This document shows positions 1 to 13,484 of a stretch of DNA of 64,000 bases, in pieces. The DNA is from Lysobacter enzymogenes (GTDB lineage Bacteria; Pseudomonadota; Gammaproteobacteria; Xanthomonadales; Xanthomonadaceae), in NCBI RefSeq assembly GCF_900106525.1, contig NZ_FNOG01000001.1, forward strand, positions 652,793 through 716,792, given 5' to 3'. The position numbers and the translations under genes are program-made. The notes beneath the pieces were generated by a model. The model saw only the letters and a program-made list of their open reading frames with translations. It was not told the DNA's origin and made no database searches. Position 1 is the stretch's first letter. Each line of letters starts with the position of its first letter.

Positions 1-2
1 CC

Positions 3-641
3 AACCGCCTCAACGCCCTGGGCGAGCGCCTGACCCGCATCGGCCAGCTCCAGGACGGCGAATTCGACTTCAACAAGCCGGTCGGCGTCGGCGGCGCCGG
101 CCCGGTGCGCGACATGTCCAAGCCCGAGCTCAACGCCGGCATGGACCAGCTCAAGCAGCAGTTCAAGGCCTCCGGCGAGCAGCTGACGGTGCTGGAGTCG
201 CTGCTGTTCAACCGCCAGATCGACATGAACGCGGTGCCCTCGCGCGCCCCGATCGCCAACAGCTACATCACCTCCGGCTTCGGCGGCCGCGCCGACCCGT
301 TCAACGGCGGCGCCGCGTTCCACAAGGGCATCGATTTCGAAGCCGACATCGGCGACCCGGTGCTGGCGGTGGCCGACGGCGTGGTCAGCTACTCGGGCGT
401 GCGCTCGGGCTATGGCAACGTCATCGAGATCGACCACGGCAACGGCTACGTGACCCGCTACGCGCACAACTCGCGCCTGCTGATGAAGGTCGGCGAGCTG
501 GTCCGCGCCGGCCAGGAAGTGGCCAAGGCCGGTTCCAGCGGCCGCTCCACCGGCGCCCACGTGCATTTCGAGGTGTGGGAGAACGGCCGGGTGGTCAATC
601 CGGTCAAGTTCCTCAACCAGCAGTCGCCGCTGAGGGGGTGA
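3..641 (+). CDS. M23 family metallopeptidase (5' end missing)
   Basis: C-terminal part of a LytM/M23 zinc endopeptidase that cuts peptidoglycan cross-links in the periplasm. The frame is open from the left edge, so the start and any signal peptide or coiled coil lie outside the window. The catalytic domain is complete: the HxxxD zinc motif appears as HKGIDFEAD and the HxH motif as HVHFE, with the usual glycine-rich turns between them. An M23 peptidase directly upstream of secA is common in xanthomonads. It could be an enzyme or a degenerate activator; the zinc ligands seen here favour an active enzyme. Family confident, exact role unknown. Confidence 0.9.
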   Translation, partial: NRLNALGERLTRIGQLQDGEFDFNKPVGVGGAGPVRDMSKPELNAGMDQLKQQFKASGEQLTVLESLLFNRQIDMNAVPSRAPIANSYITSGFGGRADPFNGGAAFHKGIDFEADIGDPVLAVADGVVSYSGVRSGYGNVIEIDHGNGYVTRYAHNSRLLMKVGELVRAGQEVAKAGSSGRSTGAHVHFEVWENGRVVNPVKFLNQQSPLRG

Positions 642-1011
642 AGCGGACCGCTCGCGAGCCACTGGCTCGCGGTCCGCTGAACGCCGGCCGCTCCTGCGGC
701 CGGCCGGGTGTGCAACTCGCCGTCGGGACCGACCCGCGAACTGTGGAATTGGGCAAAGTCCCACATTCCCCCGTCGCTTTTCCCCCTTGATACCGTTCAG
801 GTCGCCCCCCACGCTAGAATGCGTGTGGCCAAAGACCAGGCTCGATCCGAATCGGGGGCGCATGGCGCCCCCGATCGCGTTTCAGGGCCCCGAACAGGGG
901 CGCGGACGCGGCGATCGGGCGGTCTGCTGGATTCCTGGGGAACTTGCCGGCGGCAACGCGCTCTTAACACGTCCCGCCTGTGCAACCCCGTTCGCTTTAC
1001 ACGGACCCGTC
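642..1011. other. Intergenic region / secA leader with two hairpins
   Basis: This 370-base gap holds two strong inverted repeats just after the peptidase stop: 642-678 (arms AGCGGACCGC and GCGGTCCGCT with an internal bulge) and 683-704 (arms GCCGGCCGC and GCGGCCGGC, loop TCCT). No T-run follows either, so they are not classic intrinsic terminators. The rest should carry the secA promoter and leader, but I see no clear -35/-10 pair. No convincing secM-like gene is visible. Confidence 0.5.
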
Positions 1012-3718
<2,707 letters not shown>

Positions 3719-3735
<17 letters not shown>

Positions 3736-4786
3736 GCAGCCCGGCGGCCGCAGCGCGGGCGAAGGACGCCGCGACGGCGCCGGGCCCGGGGATGCGGACG
3801 CCGGCGCTTCGGCCGACGCGGAGGTGCCGCGACCACGTTCGCGCGTGGTCGAGGTCGTCGCCGGCGTCATCCGCGACGCCCGCGGCCGGGTGCTGCTGAC
3901 CCGGCGCACCGAAGGGCGCGACCTGGCCGGCCTGTGGGAATTCCCCGGCGGCAAGCGCGAGCCGGGCGAAACGCCCGAGGCGGCGCTGAGCCGCGAACTG
4001 CACGAAGAGCTGGGCATCGACAGCGAGATCGGCGCCGAGCTGATCCGGGTGCCGCAGATCTATCCCGACAAACGCCTGGTGCTGGACGTGCGCGAAGTGC
4101 GCGCCTGGCGCGGCAGCGCGCGCGGGCGCGAGGGGCAGGCCCTGGCCTGGGTGCCACCGCATAAGCTGGCCAGCTACGCGATGCCGCCGGCCGACCGGCC
4201 GGTGGTGGCGGCGCTGGAGCAACCCGACCGGTATCTGGTGACGCCCGAGCCCGGCGACGACGACGAAGCCTGGCTGGCCGCGCTGGCCGCCGCTTTAGCC
4301 GCGGGCGTCAAGCGCGTGCAATTGCGCGCGCCGGCCCTGAGCGCGGCCGATCCCGCGCGCTGGCACCGGCTAGCCGCCGCCGCGGCCAAGCGTGGCCGGG
4401 CGGCCAAGGCCGAGCTGCTGATCAACGCCGATCTGAACCTGGCGCGCGAGCTGGGCGTGGGCGCGCACCTGCGCGCGGCGCAACTGCGCGGGCTGAGCGA
4501 GCGCCCGCTGCCGGCGGAACTGCCGCTGGCGGCGTCCTGCCACGACGCCCGCGAGCTGCAGGCGGCGCAGGCCCTGGGCTGCGATTTCGCCGTGGTCGGT
4601 TCGATCAAGCCTACGCCGAGCCATCCCAGCGTGCTGGGGATCGGCTGGGAAGCGTTCGCGGCGCTGCGCGAATCGGTGTCGCTGCCGATCTACGCCATCG
4701 GCGGGCTCGGCGCGCAGGATCTGGCCGATGCGCGCCGGCATGGCGCCCAAGGCGTGGCGGCGATCCGGAGCCTGTGGCCGGCGTGA
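3719..4786 (+). CDS. Nudix hydrolase fused to a thiamine-phosphate-synthase-like domain (MutT-like)
   Basis: Two-domain protein of 355 residues. The N-terminal half carries a full Nudix box (GX5EX7REXXEEXG, seen as GGKREPGE...RELHEELGI), as in MutT enzymes that clean oxidised dGTP from the nucleotide pool. The C-terminal half resembles a TIM-barrel ThiE domain, with [11 protein letters not shown] and [10 protein letters not shown] matching its phosphate-binding loops. The first ~30 residues are low-complexity. ATG 3719 overlaps the secA stop, suggesting translational coupling. This fusion occurs in many proteobacteria next to secA; the job of its ThiE-like part is not established, and a role in thiamine synthesis should not be assumed. 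Confidence 0.85.
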
Positions 4787-4827
4787 TTGGAGGGGCGGGG
4801 GCTTGGGCCTCGCCTGATCGAAAAGCA

Positions 4828-4940
4828 TCGGGCCTGAAGGCCCTCCCACAAAAGCCAACGCCCGCCCGCAACGATGCGATGGCGGGCGAGCGGCGGCTGT
4901 AGGAGGGTCTTCGCTGTTGTGGGAGGGCCTTCAGGCCCGA
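4828..4940. repeat. Inverted pair of REP-like elements
   Basis: A 23-base sequence at 4828-4850 (core GGGCCTGAAGGCCCTCCCAC) recurs exactly as its reverse complement at 4918-4940. It lies in the 179-base gap between the convergent Nudix gene and coaE. Each copy also contains its own small palindrome (GGGCCTGAAGGCCC). The pairing resembles REP doublets, and differs in sequence from the TAGGAGCGGCGC family found elsewhere in the window. It may also act as a two-way terminator between the convergent genes. Confidence 0.75.
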
Positions 4941-4965
4941 CGCCTTTGTGCCAGCCGCTGCGCGC

Positions 4966-5580
4966 TCAACCCGCTGCCGCAGCCATCGCCCGATAGCGCC
5001 GATCCAGGGCTTCCACCTGCGCCTGCAGCGCTTCGAGCGGCCCGTCGTTGACCACGATGTCGTCCGCCACCGCCAGCCGCGCCTCGCGCGTGGCCTGGGC
5101 GGCGATCATGCGCGCGGCCAGTTCGGCGTCGATGCGGTCGCGTTGCATCACCCGCGTCTGTTGCACCTCGGTGGGGACATCGACCACCAGCACCCGGTCC
5201 AGCCAGGGATAGGCCTCGCGGCCGCCCTCGGCCAGCAGCGGGATCGCGGCGATCGCGTAGGCGCCCGGCGCCTGCGCGCATTGCGCCTGCAGCATCGCCC
5301 GCACGCGCGGGTGGACGATGGCTTCCAGCCGCTTGCGCGCGGCCGCGTCGGCGAACACCAGGCGGCGCATCGCCGCTCGGTCCAGGCCGCCGTCGGCGGC
5401 GAGTATTTGCGGGCCGAACGTCGCGGCGACTTCGGCCAAGCCGTCGCTGCCGGGCGCCACCGCGGCGCGCGCGGCCAGATCGGCATCGGCGACGACGATG
5501 CCCAGCGCTTCGAAGCGCCGGGTCGCTTCGCTCTTGCCCGAAGCCACGCCGCCGGTGACGCCGACGCAGAAGCCGGCCAT
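4966..5580 (-). CDS. coaE: Dephospho-CoA kinase
   Basis: Catalyses the last step of coenzyme A synthesis, phosphorylating the 3'-hydroxyl of dephospho-CoA with ATP in the cytoplasm. The 204-residue protein opens with the P-loop GVTGGVASGKS at residues 6-16, followed by the substrate segment VVADADLAAR, and has the family's usual length. Its ATG shares one base with the pilD stop (TGATG), so it is the last gene of the pilB-pilC-pilD-coaE run and probably translationally coupled. coaE after pilD is a conserved order in gammaproteobacteria. Confidence 0.96.
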   Translation of the reverse strand: MAGFCVGVTGGVASGKSEATRRFEALGIVVADADLAARAAVAPGSDGLAEVAATFGPQILAADGGLDRAAMRRLVFADAAARKRLEAIVHPRVRAMLQAQCAQAPGAYAIAAIPLLAEGGREAYPWLDRVLVVDVPTEVQQTRVMQRDRIDAELAARMIAAQATREARLAVADDIVVNDGPLEALQAQVEALDRRYRAMAAAAG

Positions 5581-6467
5581 CAGCCCAGTCCGGAGTAGGA
5601 CAGGTAGGCCTGCAGCAGGCTTTCGCCCCAGAAGAACACGATCCAGCCGGCGATGGCCAGATAGGGCCCGAACGGAATCGGGATGCCCATGTCGCGGCCC
5701 TTGATCGCGAGCCAGATCGAGCCGATCACCGCGCCGACCAGGGACGACATCAGGATGACCGGCAGCACGCCCTTGAGCCCGACCCAGGCGCCGATCGCGG
5801 CGAGCAGCTTGAAGTCGCCGCCGCCCATGCCGTCGCGCGGGTCTTTGACCCGTTTGACCACTACCTGGTACTGCCGGTAGATCCAGTTCAACAGCCACAG
5901 GCTGCCGTAGCCGGCGATCGCGCCGAGCACGGCCGGCTTGACCGGGAAATACAGGTTGTCGCTGGCGGCGATGATGCCCAGCCACATCAAGGGCAGGGTG
6001 AGCTTGTCGGGCAGGTACTGCGTGCGCAGGTCGATGCCCGACAGGATGATCAGGAAGCTGGTGAACACCATCGCCCCGAAGCCCTGCCAGCCGAAGCCGA
6101 AGCGGGCGACGCAGGCGAGGATCAGCAGCATCGTCAGCAGCTCGACCGCCGGGTACTGCATCGAGATCGGGGTCTTGCAGTAACGGCAGCGCCCGCGCAG
6201 CGCGAGGTAGCTGAACAGCGGAATGTTCTCGAACCAGGCAAGCTGGTGCTTGCAGTGCGGGCAGTGCGAACGCTCGACCACGATGCCGGGCGGCGGCGGG
6301 TCGTAGACCTCCGGCAGCTCCAGGGCCTCGCGCGAATCCTTCTTCCACTCCCACTCCAGCCGCTTGGGCAGGCGCAGGATGACCACGTTGTAGAAACTGC
6401 CGAGCAGCAGCCCGAAACCGGCCGCGAGCGGGTACCCGAGGCCGGGGTTCTGATCTAGGAATGCCAT
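5580..6467 (-). CDS. pilD: Prepilin peptidase / N-methyltransferase PilD
   Basis: Inner-membrane aspartic protease that cleaves type IV prepilins (and usually type II secretion pseudopilins) before the first Phe of the mature chain and N-methylates that residue. The 295-residue protein has two cytoplasmic CxxC pairs (CPHC near residue 72 and CRYC about 25 residues later) and the two catalytic Asp motifs GIDLRTQYLPD and GGGDFKLLA, plus about seven hydrophobic segments. It lies 19 bases after pilC. Its substrates include the three pilins at 23.7-26.0 kb. Confidence 0.97.
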   Translation of the reverse strand: MAFLDQNPGLGYPLAAGFGLLLGSFYNVVILRLPKRLEWEWKKDSREALELPEVYDPPPPGIVVERSHCPHCKHQLAWFENIPLFSYLALRGRCRYCKTPISMQYPAVELLTMLLILACVARFGFGWQGFGAMVFTSFLIILSGIDLRTQYLPDKLTLPLMWLGIIAASDNLYFPVKPAVLGAIAGYGSLWLLNWIYRQYQVVVKRVKDPRDGMGGGDFKLLAAIGAWVGLKGVLPVILMSSLVGAVIGSIWLAIKGRDMGIPIPFGPYLAIAGWIVFFWGESLLQAYLSYSGLG

Positions 6468-6486
6468 GCGGTGAGGATATCGCCGA

Positions 6487-7755
6487 TCAGATCGTCGCTG
6501 CCAGCTTGAAGATCGGCAGGTACATCGCCACCACCATGCCGCCGACGATGACGCCCAGGATGATCATGATCAGCGGTTCCAGCAGGCTCGACAGCGCGTC
6601 GACGGCGTTGTTGACCTCCTGCTCGTAGAACTCGGCGACCTTGACCAGCATGGTGTCGAGCGCGCCGGCCTCTTCGCCGATCGCGGTCATCTGGATCACC
6701 ATGTGCGGGAACAGGTTGACCTGCTTCATCGCCATGTTGACCTGGTAGCCGACCGAGACGTCGTCGCGGATGCGATAGACCGCTTTTTCGTAGACCACGT
6801 TGCCGGTGGCGCCGGCGACGGTGTCCAGCGCTTCCACCAGCGGCACGCCGGCGCGGAAGGTCACCGCCAGGGTGCGGGCGAAGCGCGCGACCGCGGCGTT
6901 GTGCAGAATCTGCCCGACCACCGGGATCTTCAGCATCGCCCGGTCGAGGAAATGGGCGAAGGCCGGGGATCGGTTCTTGGCCATGATGAAGGCCACCACC
7001 GCGCCGACCAGCATCAGCAGTATCGCCCACCACCACTGGATCATGAAGTCGCTCATGCCGATGACCATCAGCGTGAACGCCGGCAGGTCGGCGCCGAAGC
7101 TCTTGAACGTGGCCTGGAACTGCGGCACCACGAAGATCAGCAGGATCGCGCTGACCAGGATCGCCACCGCGACCACCGTGGCCGGGTAGAACAGCGCCTT
7201 CTTGATCTTGCCCTTCAAGGTTTCGATGTTTTCCTTGTAGGTCGCGACCGTGTCGAGCACGGTTTCCAGCACACCGGCCGATTCGCCGGCCTTGACCAGG
7301 TTGCGGTAGAGCTCGTCGAACTGGACCGGGTGCTTGCTCATTGCCTCGTACAGCGACAGACCGCTTTCCAGGTCCGCGCGGATGGCGTTGAGCAGCTTCC
7401 TCATGCGCGGGTTCTTGTGGCCCTCGCCGATGATCTCCAGCGAGGTCACGATCGGCACGCCCGACTTCATCATCGTGGCGATCTGGCGGCTGAAGATGGC
7501 GATGTCGCCGGGGGTGATGCGCTTGCCGGAGGCGCCGAACAGCGGCTTGCCCTTGGGCTTCACCACATTGGGCGTGATGCCCTGGCGGCGCAGCTCGGCG
7601 CGCAGCAGGTGGGCGTTCTTGGCCGCCTGCTCGCCCTTCATCTTGATGCCGCGCTTGTCGGTGCCCTGCCAGACGAACATTTCCAGGGGATTTTCGCGAC
7701 GGACCGGGGGGGCGGTCTTGGTGGCGGCGCGAGTGGCGGATCGGGTCGCGGACAT
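6487..7755 (-). CDS. pilC: Type IV pilus inner-membrane platform protein PilC
   Basis: GspF-family platform protein of the type IV pilus motor; it couples the PilB (and PilT) ATPases to pilin insertion. The 422-residue chain has the expected layout of two cytoplasmic T2SSF domains, each followed by a hydrophobic region: VAVAILVSAILLIFVV midway and MIILGVIVGGMVVAMYLP near the C-terminus. Conserved GESAGVLE and GEEAGALD motifs mark the paired domains. It starts 3 bases after the pilB stop. Confidence 0.97.
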   Translation of the reverse strand: MSATRSATRAATKTAPPVRRENPLEMFVWQGTDKRGIKMKGEQAAKNAHLLRAELRRQGITPNVVKPKGKPLFGASGKRITPGDIAIFSRQIATMMKSGVPIVTSLEIIGEGHKNPRMRKLLNAIRADLESGLSLYEAMSKHPVQFDELYRNLVKAGESAGVLETVLDTVATYKENIETLKGKIKKALFYPATVVAVAILVSAILLIFVVPQFQATFKSFGADLPAFTLMVIGMSDFMIQWWWAILLMLVGAVVAFIMAKNRSPAFAHFLDRAMLKIPVVGQILHNAAVARFARTLAVTFRAGVPLVEALDTVAGATGNVVYEKAVYRIRDDVSVGYQVNMAMKQVNLFPHMVIQMTAIGEEAGALDTMLVKVAEFYEQEVNNAVDALSSLLEPLIMIILGVIVGGMVVAMYLPIFKLAATI

Positions 7756-7758
7756 GGG

Positions 7759-9486
<1,728 letters not shown>

Positions 9487-9620
9487 CTCAGCCCTCAGTT
9501 TTCCCCACCCTGACTTTACCGCAATCTCAGGTCGTGGCGAGCGGAACGGCGTCGCTATTCTGCGGTCGGCCCATGTCGGGTCCAACCGGGACAAGGTATC
9601 CTCCGCCACGGGGAGGTGGC

Positions 9621-10589
9621 ATGTCTATTTCTATCGTTTTGCCGGCCAAGAACGAGTCGGAGGGGCTACGCCGTACCTTGCCGGCGCTGCGTGCGGCGCT
9701 GCCGGACGCGGAAATCATCGTGGTGGACGACGGTTCGACCGACGACACCACCCAAGTCGCTGCCGGGCTCGGCGCCAAGGTGCTGCGCTCGCCGTATTCG
9801 ATGGGCAACGGCGCGGCGATCAAGCGCGGCGCGCGCGCCGCGCGCGGCGAGGTGATCGTGTTCATGGACGCCGACGGCCAGCACGACCCGGCCCATATCC
9901 AACTGTTGCTGGCCGAGCTCGACCGCGGCTACGACATGGCCGTGGGCGCGCGCAACGCCAGCGGCCAGGCCAGCGTCGGCCGCGGCGCCGCCAACGCGCT
10001 GTACAACCGGCTGGCCAGCTGGATGACCGGACACAAGGTCCAGGACCTGACCTCGGGCTTCCGCGCGGTGCGCGCGGGCAAGTTCCGCGAGTTCCTGCAT
10101 TTGTTGCCGAACGGTTTCAGCTATCCGACCACCAGCACGATGGCGTTCTTCCGCAGCGCCTACCCGGTGACCTACGTGCCCATCGACGTGGCCAAGCGGG
10201 TCGGCACGCAGAGCCACATCCGTCCGCTGCGCGACGGCGTGCGCTTCTTGCTGATCATCTTCAAGATCGCCACGCTGTATTCGCCGTTGAAGCTGTTCGC
10301 GCCGACCGCGGTGACCTTCGCCCTGCTGGGCCTGGGCCACTACGCCTGGACTTTCGCCACCCAGGGCCGCTTCACCAACATGAGCGCGCTGATGCTGAGC
10401 GCGGCGGTGATCGTGTTCCTGATCGGTCTGGTGTCGGAGCAGATCACCGGTCTGACCTATCTGCACGGGCGCGACGCGGCGTCCGGTCCCAGCGAGGACG
10501 AGCCGGCCGGGAGCGATCCTCTCAAGGCCGCACCTCTCAAGAACGATGCCCTCAGGAGCGACGCTCTCGGGAGCGGCGAATGGCAGTAG
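9621..10589 (+). CDS. GT2 family glycosyltransferase (dolichyl/polyprenyl-phosphate sugar transferase-like)
   Basis: GT-A fold glycosyltransferase of the DPM1/GtrB type, expected to move a sugar from a nucleotide donor to a polyprenyl phosphate on the cytoplasmic face. Of 322 residues, the first ~230 hold the GT2 core: SIVLPAKNES, VVDDGSTDDT, and the metal motif FMDADGQHDP. Two hydrophobic segments follow near residues 225-275. ATG 9621 is preceded by GGGAGGTGG. The C-terminal tail contains four imperfect five-residue repeats built on an x-x-L-x-x pattern (bases 10515-10574). First gene of a ten-gene run; its stop overlaps the next start. The sugar is unknown. Confidence 0.85.
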   Translation: MSISIVLPAKNESEGLRRTLPALRAALPDAEIIVVDDGSTDDTTQVAAGLGAKVLRSPYSMGNGAAIKRGARAARGEVIVFMDADGQHDPAHIQLLLAELDRGYDMAVGARNASGQASVGRGAANALYNRLASWMTGHKVQDLTSGFRAVRAGKFREFLHLLPNGFSYPTTSTMAFFRSAYPVTYVPIDVAKRVGTQSHIRPLRDGVRFLLIIFKIATLYSPLKLFAPTAVTFALLGLGHYAWTFATQGRFTNMSALMLSAAVIVFLIGLVSEQITGLTYLHGRDAASGPSEDEPAGSDPLKAAPLKNDALRSDALGSGEWQ

Positions 10590-11281
10590 CCGATGGTCGC
10601 GGCGGGCTGCGTGCCCGCTTCCGTGGCTATTCGGGCGCGCGTCCGGACGTGGTGCGCTTGCTCCCGCCCGAAACCAGGCGGGTGCTGGACGTAGGCTGCG
10701 GTGCCGGCATGAGCGCTGCGCTGATCCGCGAGCGCTGTCCGCAAGTGCGCGTGGTCGGCGTGGAGCCGTCGCCGGAATTGGCCGAGCACGCGCGCGGCCA
10801 GCTGGACGAAGTGCTGCAAGGCCGCATCGACGATCCCGAGACGATACGCGCGCTGGCCGCGCAAGCGCCGTTCGACGCGATCGTCTGCGCCGACGTGCTC
10901 GAGCACGTGGCCGAGCCGCTGCCGGTGCTGCAGGCCCTGGTCGGGCGTCTGGCCGAAGGCGGTTGCGTGATCACCAGCCTGCCCAACGTTCGTCATCTTT
11001 CCACTTTCATTGCGCTCGGATTGCTCGGCACCTGGCCGGCGCGCGAACGCGGCATCCACGACCGCACCCACCTGCGCTTCTTCGCCCGCCGCGACATCCT
11101 GCGATTGGGCGCGCAGGCCGGGCTCAGCGCGCGCGCCGAACGCCGCAACGTGCGCCTGATCGAATCCAAGGCCTGGAGCCTGGTGCCGGCCAAATTGCTG
11201 GATTTCTGGCCGTTCCGCGGCTTCGTGACCTTCCAGTACCTGCACCGCTGGGTGCGGGCCGACCGCGGTCATGGCGGTTGA
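10580..11281 (+). CDS. Class I SAM-dependent methyltransferase
   Basis: Predicted small-molecule or sugar/lipid methyltransferase of 233 residues. Motif I VLDVGCGAGMS lies near residue 37, an acidic motif II (VVGVEPS) about 23 residues later, and motif IV DAIVCADVLEHV further on, as in UbiG/Methyltransf_23 proteins. ATG 10580 overlaps the stop of the upstream glycosyltransferase. Its place in the cluster suggests it methylates the glycan or a lipid-linked intermediate, but nothing in the sequence shows the acceptor. Confidence 0.8.
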   Translation: MAVADGRGGLRARFRGYSGARPDVVRLLPPETRRVLDVGCGAGMSAALIRERCPQVRVVGVEPSPELAEHARGQLDEVLQGRIDDPETIRALAAQAPFDAIVCADVLEHVAEPLPVLQALVGRLAEGGCVITSLPNVRHLSTFIALGLLGTWPARERGIHDRTHLRFFARRDILRLGAQAGLSARAERRNVRLIESKAWSLVPAKLLDFWPFRGFVTFQYLHRWVRADRGHGG

Positions 11282-12131
11282 TGCGCGCAAGGCCTGGCGG
11301 CTGGGCCTCGGATACGCCCTGGCCGTAGCGGCGCTGCTGTTCGCGGCGCGCTACCTGGGCGTGCAGGGGCCGCAGTTCTGGCAGGCGCTGCAGGCGATCG
11401 CGCCGGAACGCTTGGCGCTGGCCTTCGTACTGTTCGCGGCCTCTCTGGCGATCAACGCCGGCGCGTTCGCGCTCGCCAACCGGGCCTTCGCCGCGCCGGC
11501 GCGCGGCGGGTTACTGGCCGGAGTGTGGCTGGCGACGTTGTTGGCGAAGTACGTGCCGATCGGGGTCGGGCACGTCTTGGGGCGCGGCCTGTCGCTGGCG
11601 CGCTTCGGCGTGCCTGCGCGCACGAGCGTGATCGTCGGCGTGCTCGAACAGGGCTTCTCGCTGGCGCTTTGCGCGGGCATCGCGGCGGCGGCGTATGCGC
11701 TCGACCGCGGTTTCGGCCTGGGGTTGTGGGTCGCGGCGGCGGTGGCGGCCGCGCTGGCGCTGGCCGCGGCGCTGTGGGCGCTGCGCGCGCGCACGCCGGT
11801 GCGGGCCGCGCCGCTGGCAGCGTCGCTGGCGGGCTATGCCTTGGCGATGGCGCCGTATGCAGGCGCCTATCTGGTGCTGGTCGCGCCGGCCGATGCGCTG
11901 AAGTTCGTGCAGGCCTTGTTCGCCGGCACCGTCGCCGGGGTGTTGGCGATCCTGGCGCCGGGCGGGTTGGGCGTGCGCGAATCGGTGGTCGCCTCGATGT
12001 CCGGCGCGGCCGCGGCGAGCGCGGTGCTGGCCGGAACGGTCGCGGCGCGGGCGCTGATCCTGGCCAGCGAGTGCGCCGGAACGCTGGCCGGACGGATCTT
12101 GATGCGCCGCGCGCAGCAGGGCGGGGCATGA
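11271..12131 (+). CDS. LPG_synthase_TM / UPF0104-like integral membrane protein
   Basis: A 286-residue polytopic protein with about seven or eight hydrophobic segments and the motif LAPGGLGVRE near residue 235, a signature of the lysylphosphatidylglycerol-synthase transmembrane (AglD/UPF0104) family. Such proteins sit in many glycolipid loci and are suspected of moving or modifying polyprenyl-linked substrates; the function is not proven. Its start overlaps the methyltransferase gene and its stop overlaps the next start (ATGA). A flippase-like or accessory role here is inference. Confidence 0.7.
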   Translation: MAVDARKAWRLGLGYALAVAALLFAARYLGVQGPQFWQALQAIAPERLALAFVLFAASLAINAGAFALANRAFAAPARGGLLAGVWLATLLAKYVPIGVGHVLGRGLSLARFGVPARTSVIVGVLEQGFSLALCAGIAAAAYALDRGFGLGLWVAAAVAAALALAAALWALRARTPVRAAPLAASLAGYALAMAPYAGAYLVLVAPADALKFVQALFAGTVAGVLAILAPGGLGVRESVVASMSGAAAASAVLAGTVAARALILASECAGTLAGRILMRRAQQGGA

Positions 12132-13300
12132 GCGCGCCGACCCTGATCGTCGCTGGATTGCGCGCCTCGGGTTCGGGCTATCCCAATGCCGAACAGACCT
12201 TGCTGCAGTTGCAAGCGCACGATGTCGCGCGACTGCGCGACCTGGGCAAGCCGCTGCCGCCGCAGCTGCATCTGTGGAAGCTGCGCGGGCTGTCGCCGCT
12301 GCGGCAGCTGTGGACGTTGGCGCGCCTGGGACTGGGCAATCTGCTCAGCCTGCTGCGCGTGCTGCTCGCCGCGCGCGGCCGCGCGGTGCCGGTGTACGTG
12401 CCGTATCCGAGCCTGTTCTTCATGTGGCTGGCGTCCTGGCTGCCGGCGCGGCTGCGCCCGCGCTGCATCGTCGATGCCTACATCTCGATCTGGGATTCGA
12501 TGTTCCGCGACCGCGCGCGCGGCGGCGATTCGGCCGCTTCGCGCCGGGTCCGGCGGATCGAGGCGCGGGCGCTGCGTGCGGCGGCGGTGGTGCTGGTGGA
12601 CACCGAAGCCAACCGGCAGGCGATGATCGACGACTTCGGCCTGGACCCGCAGCGAGTGCGCTCGCTGCCGCTGGCGATCGACAGCGACGCGTTCCTGGCG
12701 ATCGACGATGCCGCGGCGCGCGGCGACGGCCCGCTGCGGGTCTTGTTCGTCGGCACCCTGATCCCGCTGCACGGCGTGCCGGCGATCGTCGATGCGGTGC
12801 GGCGGCTGTCGGCCGATCCGGCACAGCGCGGGCGGTTCGCGTTCCGCTTCGTCGGCGACGGCCAGCTCGGCCCGGCGCTGGAGGCGTTCATCGCCGAACA
12901 GGCCGCCGCCGGCGGCGACGGCGCGCGGATCGACTGGGTGCGCGACTGGCAGCCGCTCAGCGCGCTGGCGCAGGAAATCGCCGCCGCCGATATCTGCCTG
13001 GGCGTGTTCGGCGGCGACGGCAAGGCGGCGCGGGTGCTGCCGTTCAAGCTGTACATGTACCTCGCCGCCGGGCGCGCGGTGGTCAGCCAGGCGAAGTCGT
13101 CGCTGCCGCAGGGCGCGCCGCCGCCGCCGCTGATCGCGGTGGCGTCGGCCGACGGCGCCGAACTGGCGCGCGCGCTGGCGGCCTTGGCCGACGACCCCGC
13201 GCGCCGCGTCGCGCTGGGCCGGCAGGCGCGGGAGTATTTCCACGCGCATCTGGCGCCGGCCCGGCTGATGGCGTTGTGGCGCGGGCTGCTGGCGCCGTAG
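12128..13300 (+). CDS. GT4-like glycosyltransferase
   Basis: Glycosyltransferase of 390 residues with two Rossmann-like halves (GT-B fold). The C-terminal half has the usual pattern: VLFVGTLIPLHG (start of the donor domain), FRFVGDGQL, and LPFKLYMYLAAGRAVVSQ, where the family often has an acidic EAMA-type motif. The N-terminal half is unusually rich in Leu/Arg and lacks a signal peptide. ATG 12128 overlaps the previous stop. It probably adds a sugar in the cytoplasm to the same lipid-linked glycan; donor and acceptor are unknown. Confidence 0.75.
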   Translation: MSAPTLIVAGLRASGSGYPNAEQTLLQLQAHDVARLRDLGKPLPPQLHLWKLRGLSPLRQLWTLARLGLGNLLSLLRVLLAARGRAVPVYVPYPSLFFMWLASWLPARLRPRCIVDAYISIWDSMFRDRARGGDSAASRRVRRIEARALRAAAVVLVDTEANRQAMIDDFGLDPQRVRSLPLAIDSDAFLAIDDAAARGDGPLRVLFVGTLIPLHGVPAIVDAVRRLSADPAQRGRFAFRFVGDGQLGPALEAFIAEQAAAGGDGARIDWVRDWQPLSALAQEIAAADICLGVFGGDGKAARVLPFKLYMYLAAGRAVVSQAKSSLPQGAPPPPLIAVASADGAELARALAALADDPARRVALGRQAREYFHAHLAPARLMALWRGLLAP

Positions 13301-13484
13301 CGGGCGCCGGGGCGTGCGCGGTTTCATGGGAAAATAGCCGGCGCACCGGGCCAGGGGGACGGCCTGGAGCGGACGTTGGGGCGCGCGGCGACGCGGCCCG
13401 CGCAGCCGGCGACGGCGCGGCTTCGGCCGCGATCGAGACTATGTGCGAGCGGCTCGCGCGACGAGCCTTGCGACGACCCGACCG

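Noticed and set aside
787..1011. An upstream extension of secA
   Set aside because: The extra residues lack similarity to SecA, whereas ATG 1012 gives the standard N-terminus.
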